Below, one piece after another: positions 15,914 to 17,635 of a DNA stretch of 17,635 nucleotides (positions are counted from its first letter, which is position 1; each line of letters opens with the position of its first letter). Both the position numbers and the translations under genes were made by a program. The stretch spans positions 1-17,635 of the forward strand of contig JBMYRC010000081.1 of the NCBI GenBank assembly GCA_049601975.1, in the 5' to 3' direction. The notes beneath the pieces are model-generated. The model saw nothing but the letters and a program-made list of their open reading frames with translations, was not told where the DNA came from and searched no databases. The stretch comes from UBA6544 sp049601975 (GTDB taxonomy: Bacteria; Pseudomonadota; Alphaproteobacteria; UBA8366).

Positions 15914-17133
15914 CTACGGGCATGCACCGTGCTTGGAGGCCCTGACCAAGCGTCGGCATCGCCGTCGCCCTTTCCCTCGCTGCCTCGCCCGCAATGGCGG
16001 ACGGCATTGTAGCAAAAATCGTTTCATCACCCGTAACCGCGGCAAGCACGGTCCAGGGCGCGCGGCTCGGTATAAACGTCTATCTTCAAAACAAAGCGGC
16101 TCCAGGTGTCGCCTTTATGGACTCAGCTGTCATCGGCTAAGGCATCCCAGCGGGCGGGCGTATTGAGGTAGAGTCGGGCGGAGGCTTCAAGCGCGGCTCG
16201 GCTAACCCAATCAATGCAACGGGAATCATTCTGGTGCCAGGCGCACCCCAACAGGGCCTCCCCTCGAAGAAGCTCGGCTACACGGTCCATGATCCGTGTG
16301 GAAGTATCTTCGCCATCGAGCCTAACGTGCCTGGCGCTGTCCGGGCTCAGGACATGATGTTCCCAACTCCAGGGGCCCAGCGGTGATCCCATTCGCCAGC
16401 GCGGGATCAAGGTCTCCCATATCGGCTTTCGCGCCCGCCCCTTTGTCAATATGGGGAAACACGTCCCCGTCGAGGTTCGAATCGTGGATGCGAATGGGAA
16501 AATCACCGAGCGTGGGCGCGGCGAGATTAGGTTTCTAGGAAACGCAATTCCGCAAATTCACCCAACCAATCTGCTGGACAATCAGCGCAACCAAAACTGG
16601 CAAAGAATTTCGAGCAGTGAGACGTTCGGCGAGAAGCCAGACACGCTCCCCTTGTCGTTGCTCATGTTCAAACGCACCATCGACGTCCCAGCGCAACATC
16701 TGAATAAATTCAATCTCGGCACTCGGGGCGCGGGCGTGCTGTCGTCCAGCCAACTGAGGGCGCTGGGCTAAGCACAACCCAAAATTTTGGCGCGGTACAC
16801 CACCGGATTGATCGTGCAGGATACGAACCGCGACGGTAGGCTCGTCCCACTTGTCGATAAAATCATCAGCGGCTTCCTCGACAGCGCACCCTCCGGCTCG
16901 ACCGGTCATGAAATTCGCACGCTGGAATTCAAATTCCAACCGGTCCTGTCGGGACTGCTCTCGAACATCAGGCCGAAGGTCGGCAGTCGAATTGGTGGCG
17001 GTGTCATGGTTCTGCAGTTCACAGGCGAGATAAGCCAGGGATTTACGAACCGACATCGGCCCCTCTGAAAGACACGGACGATCTCGACTGTCCGGGCGGC
17101 TCCAGTTACACCTATACTATCGATGTGGAGTGA
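15914..17133 (+). pseudogene. decayed gene of a secreted protein of unknown family
   Basis: The whole gap behind hyuB reads like one protein of about 390 residues split over changing frames. VGIAVALSLAASPAMADG (from 15949) looks like a signal peptide ending in AMA. That frame runs to 16386 with one in-frame TAA at 16138 (…AVIG-stop-GIPAGGRIEV…). Near 16380 the text shifts frame and continues with GDPIRQRGIKVSHIGFRARP to a TAA at 16769, which could be a former CAA (ALG-stop-AQPKILARY). Beyond it the same frame resumes with TGLIVQDTNRDGRLVPLV. Near 17035 it shifts again (GIYEPTSAPLKDTDDLDCPG) and ends at TGA 17131-17133. A further shift near 15945 separates the basic start (LTKRR) from the signal core. 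I recognise no family. Sequencing error is an alternative, but two stops and three shifts favour decay. Confidence 0.6.
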
Positions 17134-17144
17134 ATACACAGGTC

Positions 17145-17573
17145 TTATGCCGAATGGTCGGGCCGCCAGATCGTCGGCCAGGAATGATCGAAATCCTTTA
17201 AGGCGCAAAGCAGCTCATCCACTTCAAGTCGGAGAGCCCCGTTACCCGAAAAATGGATCATGACGATGCCATCGTCATACGCAATCGACAGTATGGCGGC
17301 GAAACGGTCGCGCGCTTGGCGGTCGACGTTGCGATACTGAACGCGCTTAACCGTATCGAATCGGAGCCCAGAATGTATCCGTTCCCCTGCCGCATCGCTT
17401 GCAGGTTGTTCCCACTTGAAGCGGTTTACCGCCATCACAAATGCGCGTTCGTTTTCCAGATAAGCCATATCGATGACAGGAACAATGGCGTCCTGAAGCA
17501 TCGACGAGACAACCATCAGGTCGTTCACGTCCCGGCTCAATAAACCCAGTTTCGATTTCTCGTCGTCAGGCAT
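17145..17573 (-). CDS. DUF2948 family protein
   Basis: A 142-residue protein of the DUF2948 family, typical of alphaproteobacteria and of unknown function. The pattern KLGLLSRDVNDLMVVSSMLQ, DAIVPVIDMAYLENERAF and AVNRFKWEQP, then RIHSGLRFDTVKRVQYRNVD and the tail GNGALRLEVDELLCALKDF, fits the family throughout. No signal peptide or membrane helix is present. It starts 18 bp after the murA stop, with G-rich ribosome binding sequence ahead of its ATG, so it is co-transcribed with murA. In related genomes hisG or hisD follows; here the inserted cassette follows instead. Its stop lies only 11 bp from the end of the decayed gene on the other strand. Confidence 0.9.
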   Translation of the reverse strand: MPDDEKSKLGLLSRDVNDLMVVSSMLQDAIVPVIDMAYLENERAFVMAVNRFKWEQPASDAAGERIHSGLRFDTVKRVQYRNVDRQARDRFAAILSIAYDDGIVMIHFSGNGALRLEVDELLCALKDFDHSWPTIWRPDHSA

Positions 17574-17591
17574 TCCCCGACCCGCCTGCCC

Positions 17592-17635
17592 TTAATCTCG
17601 GACGCGTTCGATTTCAGCGCCGCATGCCGCCAATT
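17592..17635 (-). CDS. murA: UDP-N-acetylglucosamine 1-carboxyvinyltransferase, C-terminal end only
   Basis: Only the final 13 codons and the TAA stop (17594-17592) lie in the window. They read LAACGAEIERVRD, which matches the MurA ending (compare ALGANIERV in E. coli). MurA carries out the first committed step of peptidoglycan synthesis. The call depends on this short match plus the position immediately upstream of DUF2948, where murA is expected in alphaproteobacteria. Both agree, so I consider it probable despite the small fragment. Confidence 0.7.
   Translation of the reverse strand, partial: LAACGAEIERVRD

Noticed and set aside
15926..16052. 10-bp inverted repeat ACCGTGCTTG / CAAGCACGGT behind hyuB
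   Set aside because: Arms are 107 bp apart with nothing typical of an insertion sequence between them; one such pair per kilobase is expected by chance.
16123..16506. 127-residue open frame on the minus strand
   Set aside because: Also antisense to the same decayed gene, no family resemblance, and composition typical of a shadow frame.
16535..17056. 173-residue open frame on the minus strand
   Set aside because: It is antisense to the decayed secreted-protein gene, whose plus-strand text looks far more protein-like; the minus frame has no recognisable motif or ribosome binding site.

Overview
The window looks like chromosomal DNA of an alphaproteobacterium, probably a Rhodospirillales-type lineage. 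The evidence is a gene block that is conserved in this class: murA, DUF2948, hisG, hisD, UPF0262, a low-molecular-weight phosphatase, maf, a short RNase E/G, yacG and tRNA-Phe, all on the minus strand. The assignment rests on gene content and order, not on a phylogeny.

Left end (1-1800): a DUF2306 membrane protein cut by the window edge (minus) diverges from an intact LysR regulator (plus). Directly after LysR lies a frameshifted remnant of a tyrosine-recombinase gene. It stops about 60 bp from the 3' end of a tRNA-Phe(GAA) gene, the usual arrangement of an island edge at a tRNA attachment site.

Housekeeping block (1913-7620, minus): an XRE-type regulator, then yacG, rng-like, maf, LMW phosphatase, UPF0262, hisD and hisG. 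The genes overlap or lie close together, so hisG to yacG is probably one operon. The infA gene often found between the phosphatase and maf is absent here.

Inserted cassette (7700-17133): a TauD/TfdA-type 2-oxoglutarate oxygenase and a complete TRAP transporter (dctP, dctQ, dctM) read leftwards. HyuA and HyuB subunits of an ATP-dependent hydantoinase/oxoprolinase-type enzyme read rightwards from a shared 308-bp control region. Behind hyuB lies the wreck of a gene for a secreted protein, broken by several frameshifts and stops. A plausible reading is uptake of an organic acid or cyclic amide by the TRAP system followed by hydrolysis (HyuAB) and oxidation (TauD-like), but the substrate cannot be told from the sequence. 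The TRAP membrane genes are strikingly A/T-rich compared with their neighbours.

Right end (17145-17635, minus): DUF2948 and the last 13 codons of murA. The cassette therefore sits between DUF2948 and hisG-hisD, which are normally close neighbours. The his genes now lie directly downstream of the catabolic genes on the same strand. I saw no CRISPR array, insertion sequence, rRNA or phage structural gene. The most interesting items are the insertion into the conserved block, the TRAP/oxygenase/HyuAB unit with repeated GTTACA motifs in its control region, the decayed secreted-protein gene, and the RNase E/G variant without a zinc-link.
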